A stretch of 64,000 nt of DNA, taken from contig SCFE01000082.1 of NCBI GenBank assembly GCA_004352715.1, positions 255,433 to 319,432 on the forward strand, read 5' to 3'. The DNA is from Hofstenia miamia (Eukaryota; Xenacoelomorpha; Acoela). Below, one piece after another: positions 37,720 through 49,734 of this stretch; position 1 is the stretch's first letter, and each line of letters opens with the position of its first letter. The notes under the pieces were generated by a model. That model saw only the letters and a list, made by a program, of their open reading frames with translations. It was not told the origin of the DNA and ran no database searches. The translations under genes and the position numbers were made by a program.

Positions 37720-38480
37720 CACTATGGCTCCATTTGAAGACCGTTAAGTTCTATACACTTCTGAAATCTTGAAAAGGTTCACTTGTTAATTTTTTCTAGC
37801 ATCTCAAGAGTAACACGCGAGAATTCTTGTCGAATAGCTTCTTTCAGCTCATCAGCGTTTCTTCAATTTCGTGCGTTGAGCTTGGACTTGATTATATCCC
37901 ATAGTGCACTATCGCACGAAGTGAGATACGGACTACTGGGAGGCCAAGGTGTTGGGCAATATTTGCCAACCCAGCGATCCTGGAATGTCGCATTCAGGAA
38001 TTCTCTGGTGGCAAATGCAGTATGGGCTGGCGCCCCTCCTGTTGAAAATGCGCAGATTGGAGTATGAGTCTTACTTGTAGGGCTGAGACAAATTCTTCTC
38101 GAAGCATTCGAATGTTGAGTGATCCCACCGGTTAGAAAAAAGGGCCAATAAGATGTCGTCCAAAAGTGGCGGCCCACACCATAATTTGAGGAGAGTGTTG
38201 TCGAATTTGATCGTAAAAGTGAGGGTTCTGCTTCGACCAGAAACACAATTTTGTAACCTGACCTGTTCGTTCACAATATAACGCACATTCGTCTGAGAAA
38301 ATTAAACGATCTTTTCTAAGATTATTGTCATACTTTGCTAATATCGGACGACAACATTCAACTTTGTTCACGTGATTCTCGTCCGACAGAACTTGCACTT
38401 TGGTAGCTTTCCACTTTTTTATAACCCAGACCACTCGTCATAGCTCGGTGAAAAGTACTTTTCGGTTTTCGATTTGACAG
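37720..38480 (-). mobile_element. Broken mariner-family transposase (DD41D-like)
   Basis: Read on the minus strand, frames switch several times but follow a mariner transposase. STFHRAMTSGLGYKK is the end of the DNA-binding part. Next is DRLIFSDECALYCE with the first catalytic Asp, then the block ending MVWAATFGRHLIGPFF. GAPAHTAFATREFLNATFQD comes next, then WPPSSPYLTSCDSALW with the third Asp. The C-terminal NADELKEAIRQEFSRVTLEM runs towards 37730. From the position normally held by Asp in QDGAPAHT to the last Asp there are 41 residues, as in the DD41D group. The second Asp itself is lost (STGGAPAHT). A stop follows KLNARN. Non-functional. Confidence 0.85.
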
Positions 38481-38533
38481 CGTTAAAACTCATTATATAG
38501 TATGTCAAATTGACAGTGGAATCTGGGATATAC

Positions 38534-38575
<42 letters not shown>

Positions 38576-38648
38576 TNNNNNNNNNNNCGATTTGACAGCG
38601 TTAAAACTCATTATATAGTATGTCAAATTGACAGTGGAATCTGGGATA

Positions 38649-38695
<47 letters not shown>
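38469..38695. repeat. Duplicated 70-bp unit plus (TA)n around an 11-N gap
   Basis: The unit CGATTTGACAGCGTTAAAAC through CTGGGATATAC and its AT tract occurs on each side of the 11-N gap (38577-38587), starting at 38469 and 38588. The copies look identical, which suggests an assembly overlap that was not collapsed. Confidence 0.8.
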
Positions 38696-38697
<2 letters not shown>

Positions 38698-39260
38698 AAT
38701 TAGGTGAGCATGATGATTTCCTATATATTTATGCAATTTATATGATTCGAAAACGAAATTCAAATACAATTTTGTTTGTAATATCATCGTTTCTGAAATG
38801 AGAAATCTAATTATTTATGCATAAGCATAAAAATCTAAAAATAACATTACACACTCAAAGATTAGGGCAGTCTAATCCTAAACAATGAAATACATTAAGA
38901 ATTTACATTTAAAATATTGATTTACTATCACAGTGGTTGAAAGTTTTTGTCATTATTGCAGCTGAACATATTTCTGCAAGCTGCTAATTTTTGCTTTTAA
39001 CAGAACCAGTGTAAATATTACTTACATGCATCTTTGATTGTTTATATTACGATATATACTCGAACGTTAATTAAGATTCGGGGATCGAACTACACACTTT
39101 TAGACCTAATACCATTTTAAAAAAATTTTAAAAATTCGTTTATCCTTCCACACACATTCAAAGGCAGAAACACCGAAGGAATTTTAAAACAAATTATAAT
39201 GATTCCATTTGTTGATCATGTTCTATGTGAAATTGCATTGAAAATTTATCTGTAACTTCA

Positions 39261-39637
39261 ATATCAGTAGTAAAGAAAGGCAGGGTTGTATATATGCAGC
39301 TTTCTCAAAATGATCAGTTCTTATTAACTTTTTACACTTTTCTATTGATTTTGTTAAGAAAAAAGGTGTTTTTTAGAAATTTTGGATTTTACGGTCATGG
39401 GTCAAAAAAACTACGGCCATACCTGTATAAATAATTATTCAATTATACCCTATTTTAAACTATGCACCAATATGTTTTAGAGCAATTTTTTGCATTTTTT
39501 AGAAAACCTCTAGAGGTCTCAATAAAAAACACCTTTTTTCTTAACAAAATCAATAGAAAAGTGTAAAAAGTTAATAAGAACTGATCATTTTGAGAAAGCT
39601 GCATATATACAACCCTGCCTTTCTTTACTACTAATAT
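39261..39637. repeat. Long inverted repeat (114-bp arms)
   Basis: The left arm 39261-39375 and right arm 39524-39637 are near-perfect reverse complements, for example GTTAAGAAAAAAGGTG on the left and its complement on the right. The loop is about 148 bp. It could be a foldback transposon, a hairpin-RNA source or a chimeric join. The right arm occurs again at 40594-40707 as part of the duplicated block. Confidence 0.85.
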
Positions 39638-40479
39638 CCCGCTATTATTATTGAATTAGATTAGATAAGTCTAAAAGATTTTTGCAAAAGTCTTTCTTGA
39701 AAAGATTTACGTTCAAAAGACTTGCATTTCAGTTCGAGAATAAGCATATATTCCAACAAATCGCTTTAAATTTTAGTTTAAGCATGACAATAAAAATGTT
39801 GAGCATTAGAAATTATCGCAGGCCTACATAATCCTCAGATATTTGACCCAAAAGTCAAGCGGATGAGCAGAAAATTGACTTTGAAAATGTTCACTAAAAG
39901 TATTGGTAAGGCCACTGAATGATGTGAGCAAATAAAAAGACAAACCACAAGAAAGTTTAGACAAGACATTATTATGCAAGCATTAGGCTCACATATATTG
40001 TTAGAGATCATATATACTAAATAGATGTATTTTCATATAATTGGTGACATGGGACAAATTAACAGTTGAGGGTGCGAGATCAAAGCATGCATGAATGTAG
40101 TGGAACATTTTTCAATTTTAGATCATCTAGAATGCATTCTTATAAAATTTAAATAAATTATGTTGAAATGAGGGAGAAACTTGCTTACCAACAAATATCT
40201 TAAGAACTACACTTTCCAATGCAGTGAAATTCAAAGAAGTCGCAACAGTGTTACTTTTTCGAGCATAAAATAACTTTGAGAAATATTTATGGGTTCCTTT
40301 CTGGTTCCCAATTGATGACTAAAAGTTATGACAAAACAATTCATTCGAATACGTAATATTAAATAAATCCACTTAATTGTATCGCTCTCGGACATCTGCT
40401 ACGGATTTTGTTTCGTTGTCCTTCAAAGTCGCGTTTTATAGATCTAATTGGGGAAGTAAAAATTAATTTTAATGTTGTA
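39411..40479. repeat. 1069-bp duplication, copy 1
   Basis: Direct copy of 40481-41549, equal in length and almost identical (a few substitutions, such as C/A in CGCAA(C/A)AGTG). It ends exactly at the single N at 40480. Likely an assembly artefact. Confidence 0.9.
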
Positions 40480-40480
40480 N
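40480..40480. other. Single-N contig join
   Basis: An isolated N exactly between two 1069-bp copies. Confidence 0.95.
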
Positions 40481-41549
40481 CTACGGCCATACCTGTATAA
40501 ATAATTATTCAATTATACCCTATTTTAAACTATGCACCAATATGTTTTAGAGCAATTTTTTGCATTTTTTAGAAAACCTCTAGAGGTCTCAATAAAAAAC
40601 ACCTTTTTTCTTAACAAAATCAATAGAAAAGTGTAAAAAGTTAATAAGAACTGATCATTTTGAGAAAGCTGCATATATACAACCCTGCCTTTCTTTACTA
40701 CTAATATCCCGCTATTAGTATTGAATTAGATTAGATAAGTCTAAAAGATTTTTGCAAAAGTCTTTCTTGAAAAGATTTACGTTCAAAAGACTTGCATTTC
40801 AGTTCGAGAATAAGCATATATTCCAACAAATCGCTTTAAATTTTAGTTTAAGCATGACAATAAAAATGTTGAGCATTAGAAATTATCGCAGGCCTACATA
40901 ATCCTCAGATATTTGACCCAAAAGTCAAGCGGATGAGCAGAAAATTGACTTTGAAAATGTTCACTAAAAGTATTGGTAAGGCCACTGAATGATGTGAGCA
41001 AATAAAAAGACAAACCACAAGAAAGTTTAGACAGGACATTATTATGCAAGCATTAGGTTCACATATATTGTTAGAGATCATATATACTAAATAGATGTAT
41101 TTTCATATAATTGGTGACATGGGACAAATTAACAGTTGAGGGTGCGAGATCAAAGCATGCATGAATGTAGTGGAACATTTTTCAATTTTAGATCATCTAG
41201 AATGCATTCTTATAAAATTTAAATAAATTATGTTGAAATGAGGGAGAAACTTGCTTACCAACAAATATCTTAAGAACTACACTTTCCAATGCAGTGAAAT
41301 TCAAAGAAGTCGCAAAAGTGTTACTTTTTCGAGCATAAAATAACTTTGAGAAATATTTATGGGTTCCTTTCTGGTTCCCAATTGATGACTAAAAGTTATG
41401 ACAAAACAATTCATTCGAATACGTAATATTAAATAAATCCACTTAATTGTATCGCTCTCGGACATCTGCTACGGATTTTGTTTCGTTGTCCTTCAAAGTC
41501 GCGTTTTATAGATCTAATTGGGGAAGTAAAAATTAATTTTAATGTTGTA
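40481..41549. repeat. 1069-bp duplication, copy 2
   Basis: Second copy of 39411-40479, starting at the base after the single N. It contains no genes. Confidence 0.9.
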
Positions 41550-42892
41550 AATTCCAATAAAACTTCTCACTCTAAAGAATAACGTGGCATCAGGCTCACA
41601 AACAAATTCTCAATTAATAAAACTACACTTGTCCTTCCATTACTAAATCTCCAACAATTTCCAATTCATTCCTTAAGAAATGGGAATAATTTTAAAATAA
41701 CAGGTATAAATCATCTTCAATTTAGTCGTCATGAAACAGTTCGATATGCTGTATAAGTAGTTAGATTATTTCTATTTTCTAAAATTATTGTGTTCATTAG
41801 AAATGACCTAATACAATTGAATTTTTAGTGGACTAAAGATTCCCTACATTTGGAGCAAAACTGGGATTGGCTCCAAACAAATCTATCTAAAAACATTTAG
41901 ATTTAAGAGTTCAGTCCTTGTTATAGTCAACATTAAACTCGATCATTAAATTTTTGAATAACAAGTCGTATTTACTGTTTCCTACAATAGTTAAGTTGTC
42001 AAACATAGGTTCATTGTGTGAGAACTCTACCATTTTCAAATTTCTTTAAAAAATTTGCAATATATTTTCTTACTTCACTTATTTCTGAACATCAAGTGCA
42101 AATTTCTTAATATGAAACTGCATTTCATAATATCAATTGCAATGAACCTCCATATGACAATTACTGCTTCAAAAATTAGCTTTTATTTTAATATCGTTTT
42201 TATTACTACCAAATAGAAGATTTTAGGAGAAGCATATTACATTGATTACTTGGTAGTTTTCTTGAAATATTAGTTATTGCTCATTAAAGGGAATTTTAAG
42301 TTATGTTTTTCTCAGTTTCAATCATGCTTCTCCTCACGTTCTTGTGAAACATAGATTCAATAAATCATTATTACTTTTCAAAAAATTATCCTTGTTGTAG
42401 CACTTAAATCTTAATTTTTTGAAATAATGATGCTAATCAGTAACACTCTTTGTTGTTTGAGACTAACTCAATTACACTGCCCATTAAAACATTTCTCTTT
42501 AAGAATAATCTAAAAAAAGACATATATCGGTGTCTTCAAAAAAATTTAAATTTTCATGTATTTTGGTTACCACATTATATTATATAATTATTAAATGAAT
42601 ACCTATTTCATAAACCCTAAGAATTAGATTTCAGAATAGTTCAAATGAAGGATTTCATAGCTATTCATATCAGCACTTTGCCGAAATATTTTTCATACCT
42701 GATTGTAATATTAGTATTAAATTTATGGTAATACTACAATACTCTTTGATGGAATAACTGCAAAATTTCAAAAAATTAGATTTTTTTCAATATAAATCTA
42801 GAATTTTGTTATTACTAATATTTTCTATAGATGTCTTGCAGTTATTCAATCTCGGAGTTCGTTTAATTGTATAAATATTAGTTTTAATTTTT
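41550..42892. other. Region upstream of VAChT
   Basis: No coding sequence is visible. In animals this position usually holds the shared cholinergic promoter or intron leading into VAChT, but I cannot identify promoter elements or a 5' non-coding exon here. Confidence 0.4.
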
Positions 42893-42901
42893 AGCTTTTA
42901 G
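42893..42901 (+). promoter_or_regulatory. Splice-acceptor-like sequence before VAChT
   Basis: GTTTTAATTTTTAG (AG 42893-42894), followed by CTTTTAG (AG 42900-42901), lies 19-26 bases upstream of the VAChT ATG. A T-rich tract plus AG fits an acceptor for a spliced 5' leader, as expected when VAChT shares its first exon with ChAT. No matching donor was identified. Confidence 0.45.
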
Positions 42902-42920
42902 AAGCGAGTTTTGGTGGAAG

Positions 42921-44381
42921 ATGGCGTTAATTTTTGATTGGCTAAACAATATTCAGAACTACATCAATGAAAATGAAAAACTTTCTGGACATTTGGTCTT
43001 GGCAGTAGTAAGTGTGGCTCTTCTTTTGGACAACATGCTTTATATGGTGATAGTTCCAATCATTCCAGATTATTTACGCAGAGTTAATGCATGGGATGTA
43101 TCTCGCTTTTACGAACATTCTTCAAAATTTATAAACGGTACTTGGTACAATACATCAACAGAAGTAGATGCTTACTATGAGGGTGAAAGTACAAGTTTAG
43201 GATTTTTGTTTGCTTGTAAAGCTATGGTTCAGCTTTTCGCAAATCCAATCAGTGGTACCTTAATTGATCGCGTTGGTTACGTACTGCCCATGGTTTTTGG
43301 ATTATTCGTTATGTTTGTTTCAACGTCAACCTTTGCATTTGGTGAAACCTATTCGTTATTGTTTACCGCCAGATGCATGCAAGGTGTTGGCTCGGCTTTT
43401 GCAGATACTGCAGCTCTGGCAATGATAGCTGATCGGTTTACAGAAGAAACGGAAAGAAACAGAGCGCTTGGAATTGCACTTGCATTTATTTCTTTCGGTT
43501 TTTTGTTTGCTCCACCATTCGGAGGTATTTTGTATGAATGGAAAGGTAAAGAACTCCCATTTCTGTGTTTGGCATTTTTCGCGTTATTTGATGCTGGAAT
43601 GATTTTATTGATAAGTGGAGGAACAAATCCCAGGCGTCCACGCGTCGCATCTCCAAAAGGTGGTTTACATACTTCAATATGGCGTCTGTTTATTGATCCA
43701 CATGTTTTAATTATTTCTGGGGCACTTATCATGTCTAATGTATCTTTAGCCTTTTTGGAACCTACCATTGCGACTTGGATGGAAGATTATATGAATGCCT
43801 CCCAATGGCAACAAGGCATCGTTTGGCTTCCTGGGTTCTTTCCACATATTTTAGGAGTTTATATGTGTGTAAAACTTTCAAATGAGTTTCCACGAACACA
43901 ATATGTATATGCGGGAATAGGACTAGTAATAATTGGAGCGAATTCCTGTGTCATTCCAGCATGCACCACTTTTGCTGCTTTAATTCTACCGATTTGTGGA
44001 ATGTGCTTTGGCATTGCATGCGTTGATACTGCGCTGATACCCTCCCTGTCTTACTTAGTCGATGTAAGGTATACATCTGTTTATGGAAGTGTCTACGCGA
44101 TTGCAGACATCAGCTATGCATTTGCTTACGCCTTTGGCCCGGTTTTAGCGGGTGGCATGGTGCGAATTGTTGGATTTACAGCTCTCAACATAATTGTCGG
44201 ATTGGCAAATGTTCTATATGCACCGATGGTATACTTTTTGAGAGAAATATACTACGAACAAGCCGAGTTTTCAGCAAGAATGAAAGAAAAGTCAAAGCTT
44301 ATAGATCATCAAAAGGATTGTGTAGAAAATTATGGTTTCAATGAAGGAAGCAGTACCATTCGTCAGTTTAAAGCAATGTAA
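42921..44381 (+). CDS. VAChT: Vesicular acetylcholine transporter, C-terminally shortened
   Basis: An SLC18-family proton/acetylcholine antiporter that loads synaptic vesicles of cholinergic neurons. The 486-codon frame has no introns. TM1 holds LLLDNMLYMVIVPIIPDYLR with D37. The luminal loop has N-glycosylation sequons at N72 and N77. TM2 has K100, followed by GTLIDRVGY (112-120). TM4 and its loop read FADTAALAMIADRFTEE. TM10 is CVDTALIPSLSYLVDVRY with D369, and TM11 has YAIADISYA with D396 and then FGPVLAGG. These charged residues match those needed for proton coupling in the family. The first ATG follows the acceptor-like site closely. The last eight residues (from T479) come from former 3' UTR: a 398-bp deletion relative to the second copy removed 28 C-terminal codons. 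In the family the cytoplasmic tail carries vesicle-sorting signals, so trafficking may be altered. The transport core looks intact. Confidence 0.95.
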   Translation: MALIFDWLNNIQNYINENEKLSGHLVLAVVSVALLLDNMLYMVIVPIIPDYLRRVNAWDVSRFYEHSSKFINGTWYNTSTEVDAYYEGESTSLGFLFACKAMVQLFANPISGTLIDRVGYVLPMVFGLFVMFVSTSTFAFGETYSLLFTARCMQGVGSAFADTAALAMIADRFTEETERNRALGIALAFISFGFLFAPPFGGILYEWKGKELPFLCLAFFALFDAGMILLISGGTNPRRPRVASPKGGLHTSIWRLFIDPHVLIISGALIMSNVSLAFLEPTIATWMEDYMNASQWQQGIVWLPGFFPHILGVYMCVKLSNEFPRTQYVYAGIGLVIIGANSCVIPACTTFAALILPICGMCFGIACVDTALIPSLSYLVDVRYTSVYGSVYAIADISYAFAYAFGPVLAGGMVRIVGFTALNIIVGLANVLYAPMVYFLREIYYEQAEFSARMKEKSKLIDHQKDCVENYGFNEGSSTIRQFKAM

Positions 44382-45092
44382 ACTTAGATTAAATGGTTTT
44401 ATAACTGCATCCAAATATGTAGTAATCTTCGTTAAAATTTGTTTTAGATATTATATTTCTATTTTTAAAAATGCTTAGGCATATATTATTTTAAACAAAC
44501 GTTTTCTTAGAAAATTCTTTACTAACTGGATACATTATCCAGGTGAAACACTTTTAGTATGCAGGTAACATAAGGTTGGGGAACATTATTATGAAATTAT
44601 TAGTCCCACTGGCTATCTTAGCCTATGATATTTTAAATTATTGATATTTATACTGTGAATTATCAGTTAATAATGCGTTTTATATTAATACGTTATATTC
44701 CAATTATTTTAAGTATTGCATGCCTTAGTTCGATTTTTTCTTTCTAAAATGCCTAAATTTTAATGTTTACTACAAAAATTTTGCTTTTCGAATTTTCAAT
44801 CTGAATATTGATTGAAAATTTTCGCTCTTTCTCAAAATTTTAAATCTAAAAACCACGGGATTTACAACAAAACGATTCTGGGATTGAACTCCGAAAATTT
44901 TTTGAAGATCTCGGGAGTACGAACCCTACTCGGAAGGAACTTCTATTCCAAGTTTAAATATAAAATATTCAATTATATTATTAATATTGATAATAGACAT
45001 TCTGCCAAATGTCCTTAAATGTTGAAGTGATGAGTTCTTGTGAGACGGAAGGCTGTCTTTTGGATTTTCTAATTCTTATATAGAATCTGACA
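44382..45092 (+). other. VAChT 3' flank
   Basis: This is sequence downstream of the stop, homologous with about 5 percent visible divergence to the inverted copy at 52.5-53.2 kb. The short frame at 44812-45018 is not a gene. Confidence 0.6.
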
Positions 45093-45668
45093 AGTGATGG
45101 GTTGAGAATTACTAAACGATTATTGCAATGCAAAAAGCAATACATTTCATATTTACTATGATGATAACATTTGAACCAGTATTATTTTATGAATTCTTTG
45201 GTCAAGCCTTGTGCGGATTTTAAAGTGGAACTGGAAACTTTTACTATAAACAATATAATTGGTGCCGCACTTAGGCTAAATGTGTTACTTACTGCTTCCT
45301 GGATGAGCAGTGAGAAATAAACCGGAAGCTTTTACAATTATTAAGATTTTGATGAAGAATAAGTTATATTGATGTGGATATTCTTGATTAAATTTAAACA
45401 GGGATGAATATGCATTTTGATTGATCCCTTGTACAAATTGTTGTGGATGACCATGAACGATACTATGGTAGACATTTTTAGTTCACCTTGATCGCTATTT
45501 TAAATTAGTGAAGCGCCTCGTATGTGACAATTACTACATGCATATATAATAGTTTGTTGTTGTTAAAAGTTTTATTAAATTCAAACATTTTCAATATTAA
45601 TTTGTTCCTAATATCTAACACATGCTATGGCAATGTTCAATTACAATTTTGTTCCTTTAATAAAAACA
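45093..45668. repeat. Duplicated VAChT 3' flank, copy A
   Basis: Direct copy of 45670-46248 across a single N (45669). The copies differ by substitutions and indels, including GCCTCGTATGTGACAATTAC present only here. A third copy in inverse orientation lies at 52244-52530 and is a mosaic of A and B. Confidence 0.85.
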
Positions 45669-45669
45669 N
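45669..45669. other. Single-N contig join
   Basis: An isolated N exactly between two diverged copies of the VAChT 3' flank. Confidence 0.95.
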
Positions 45670-46248
45670 AGTGATGGGTTGAGAATTACTAAACGATTAT
45701 GGCAATGCAAAAAGCAATACATTTCTTATTTACTATGATGATAACATTTGAACCAGTATTATTTTATGAATTCTTTGGCAAGCCTTCCTGCGGCTTTTAA
45801 AGCCTAACTGAAAAATTTTACTATAAACAATATAATTGGTGCTGCACTTAGGCTAGATATGTTACTTACTGCTTCCTGGATGAGCAGTGGGAAATAAACT
45901 GGTAGCTTTTACAATTGTTAAATAAATGTATTGCTTAAATTATGTAAGATTTTTCTGAAGAATAAGTAATATTGCTGTGGATATTCTTGATTAAATTTAA
46001 ACAGGGATGCAAATACATTTTGACTGATCCCTTGTAGAAATTGTTGTGGATGAAGATGAACGATACTATAGTAGATATTTTTAGTTCACATTGATCCGTA
46101 TTTTTAATTAGTGAAGCTACATGCATATATAATAGTTTGTTGTTGTTAAAAGTTTTATTAAATTTAAACATTTCAATATTAATTTGTTCCTAATATCTAA
46201 CACATGTTATGGCAATGTTCAATTACAATTTTGTTCCTTTAAGAAAAA
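45670..46248. repeat. Duplicated VAChT 3' flank, copy B
   Basis: Second copy of 45093-45668 with its own indels, for example AATAAATGTATTGCTTAAATT only here. It shares CTGCGGCTTTTAAAGCC with the inverted copy. Confidence 0.85.
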
Positions 46249-49200
46249 TGACAGGCTCCTTATGGGACGAGATTATTCTATGCCATGTCTATCCCATGTC
46301 ACAGTAATTTTTATCCTATTTTCGCATGGACCAATTGGCTATACTATTGCTATTCCATACGCATGCCATAATCAGAGAATAACTGGGCTGAACTGAGCTT
46401 TCCTATTTTGCCTGGGCTGGCCTTTGTCGAAATTAAGTAATTCAATATAAGTTATTCATAAACTGTAATATCAATCGACGTAATACTCCTTGGAAGAAAA
46501 AAATGTCGATTTCGGAATCATTTTGCATTTCTAGTTTGCAGATTTGATTATTTTCTGAAAAATATTCCAACACTCGGTAAAAGCCACTAATTCAGCGTTA
46601 TTGCAAACAGTGGTGTGAACCTCGAGGCTAGAGGCTTAAGCACCTCTGTTTTTTTTTGAAAAACAATCTACTTAAAATTCATGTCAGTAAAATCGATAGA
46701 GGTTTCGAAATTTTGCCGTCTTTTAAAGTTATTGCAAAACCAATGATTATTACACAATTAAAATGATTCAAGAAAGTAACTAACTGGTTTTCGTAATAGT
46801 AAGTCATTGGAATCGGATAAATCACGGCTTGCAATAAAAAAGGATGCTTTAATCAGGGCCTTCTTTAATATTAAAGAAGGCCCTGCTTTAATTCATATTT
46901 TTGTAACCAGGAAAAAACAATTCATCATAAACTGAAACCTTTATCTATTTCAGCAGAAGTTGAAATAACATGATAGCTTGACATTTTTGTAAAAAATTTA
47001 ATTCGTCCTTAATAGTAGCGTTATGCTAAACATTAGCAGCTAAGATCGGAACTTTTTCATTATCACATCAGACAACTATATTACTTTGCTCCAGACTTCA
47101 AATACGGGACTAGAAATTTGATATGCTTCTGAAAGGGAGCCTGCATAGGTATATATCAGATGATGATTTGAAGTTGTTACACATTATTAATGTGTTTTCA
47201 TTTCAATGCTATTTATTGATTGATGATATCCAAATTATTTGAACTTGCATTAATTTTCTAATATTGTGAGGTTGGGTTAAACATTTAATCAGTGAAATAA
47301 TTTTTTTTTTCACTGAGGAACAGAAAAAATTCTCAGTGGGCAGAGGCAGTCTTTATAATAGGACAAATAATTGTTTATGTATTCTACAAAATTGATCAAA
47401 TTTTTATCAATATCAAACATTCGTCTTGAAAAATATAACACATTAACATAGTGTATTAACTGTATAACAAACAAAATTAAATATAAAGGCAAATCCTGCC
47501 CCCTTGAAAAAATACAACAGGGGAGGCTGCACTTTCTTCCACCCTGTTTTGCAAGTCAGGAAAAAATAATTAAAATTTTTCATATTGTACAATCCAATAT
47601 TTTTCCTCTCTTGGTAAATTACCAAGTTTTGTAAATTAAGTATTTACTATGAAATTCCATCAATACTTCTGCCATCCGTTGTTCCCAATGGGAATCAATG
47701 GCATTAACATGTTCACTATAGATACCTGTTATATCATGATTATGTAAATGATGGTTTTGCACTCGGACGTTCCTTTGTTATTTATACCGATAAATTCCTA
47801 TGCAATAAAAAACAAAGGTGCAGTAGCTTGTGCAACAGCGTTTTTTATTTGCTTATTAAAATTGTGGATGATGAGACAGCGCGGATTTTATGAGAATGAA
47901 TTGATTCCTTTGCTAACTTCTGTACTACGCGTAATGTAAAACATGGAAGGCAGGTACGTTTAATTTATAAAATATTCAAAAGGTTTAAAATCAAGCATGC
48001 AAATGGCGTGTACGTTATCAAACTATAATTAAAACCTGACTAAAAATTCTTTCAAAATTGATAATAATTTCTATTAATCGCATAATAGATGATGTCTTTG
48101 ATTAATTTCCAATAAATGAACTTGGTTTTTGTGAGGCAGAAGTTTCTTGTTTTGAGTACTACTTAGTCGCATTGGATTTGATCTCGGTATATTTTTTGTC
48201 CCAATTTCTATATAGTCCCACAGCATCAATTCAATTTTTAGCTAAAATTGCTAAAACCACAGAGTAAGATTCTGAAATCCGCAATCCCAGTCCCATTGAA
48301 ATACTTAGCTCAGATTCCAGGCCGATGGGCCTGTGACTGGTAAGTCTCATGTCTAATGGGATTGAATGGTCTCGCGGAATCTAAAATGAACAAATTATAG
48401 AGCATTTTCAACAATTATTTTGAATTTGGGTTATTACTTGAAATCAATAATAAAGTATGACTTCCACATTATTATTTTCGCAGAAGATTTAGAGTTACGC
48501 CAGACAAACTTTTAAGTGGAACGAATGCTATTATACACATTGTAGATAAAGCTAAAATTTAATTCTCTAATAAAACTTGAGTGCAATAAAGATTTCTACT
48601 ATTTTCAAATCATGCCGCTCAATTCATTTCATTTGAAGAATTAATGTTCACTATTTTTAACTTTAGCAAATATAAAGCTCACAAGATTCATTATTAAAAC
48701 AACAAAATATCTAATTCTAATTTAAATTATTTGCTATTTCAACAGTTGATTCTCATAATTATTAACAAAATACATATAACTATGTACCTATATAAGTAGT
48801 TAGTAGGGCAATACAATAATGTTGTAGGATTCAAGTAGTTCTACAGACATACCATCATTCAGATCACTTAGATGTATTCATGAATTTCTCGATGCAAAAT
48901 TTAGGTTTTTCTGATACATATATTTACACATATATTCATATATATAAATGCTTAATATTGCATTGAAAAATTTTCCCTCACAGTTTTAAAAATCTTCTCT
49001 TCAGCTTATTTCCTTTTGTTTTGCATATTTATCTACACACTTGAATGAATATTGTTTCACAAAAATGATTTTTTTCAAACATATATATATATATATATAT
49101 GACCAAAAATATAATTTTTTCAAAATTATGAGTAAACAGTTATTTTACTGCCACTATGTGGTTTGTTTGATTTTACCGAATCTTGCAATTTTTGTAATGA

Positions 49201-49730
49201 TCACTCTATTTCACAAAAATTCTGAAGATGATAAAACTAAACTGAATTTTGCGATGTATACATAACAAGAAAAAGTTCAAGTTTTATTAGATTAAGCCAA
49301 CTAACACACATTTATATATCTTATTTATTCTGCCACTTAACGTATAAGTTTGCGGCAATTTTAATATTCTTCAAATACCCTGTACAATGTGTTCAACATA
49401 ACAAAAGAAATATTATTTCAGAATTTCTAATCCAACAATGGATACTCGAAAAAATAAATTAGGAAAGCAATACATAAAACTTTAAAATCAAGAAATTGTT
49501 AATCGGCAAAAAGAAAAATTTATAGATTGGCAATTATCATACATCTACGCGGAAACGGTTTAGCCGCTAGCCTGTAGCAGCTGCGGCCAACGGCCGAATT
49601 ACGGCCAAAGATTTTATTTTACGGCCAAAATATCGTATAAGATAAATTTCTGACCTATTTATTCTAATGATTTTTATTTGTATTTCGGCTTTTAGAACTT
49701 AGTCATTTTTACCATTTTCCTCAATTGTTC
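46249..49730. other. Intergenic or intronic sequence
   Basis: No exon can be supported. A 63-codon frame at 47748-47939 on + is unrecognised. A 32-bp perfect palindrome lies at 46854-46885 and a (TA)n tract at about 49080-49100. Confidence 0.5.
46854..46885. other. 32-bp perfect palindrome
   Basis: CAGGGCCTTCTTTAAT is joined directly to its reverse complement, with no loop. It is flanked by direct copies of GCTTTAAT. It is GC-richer than its surroundings. A transposon footprint or a sequencing foldback are possible explanations. Confidence 0.85.
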
Positions 49731-49734
49731 GAAC

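Noticed and set aside
43349-43768. 139-codon frame on - within VAChT
   Set aside because: Shadow of the VAChT coding frame.
44352-44355. Interpretation of main-copy VAChT as a spliced retrocopy
   Set aside because: The missing 398 bp cannot be placed with GT-AG ends, and the homology continues into the 3' flank without a poly-A tract.
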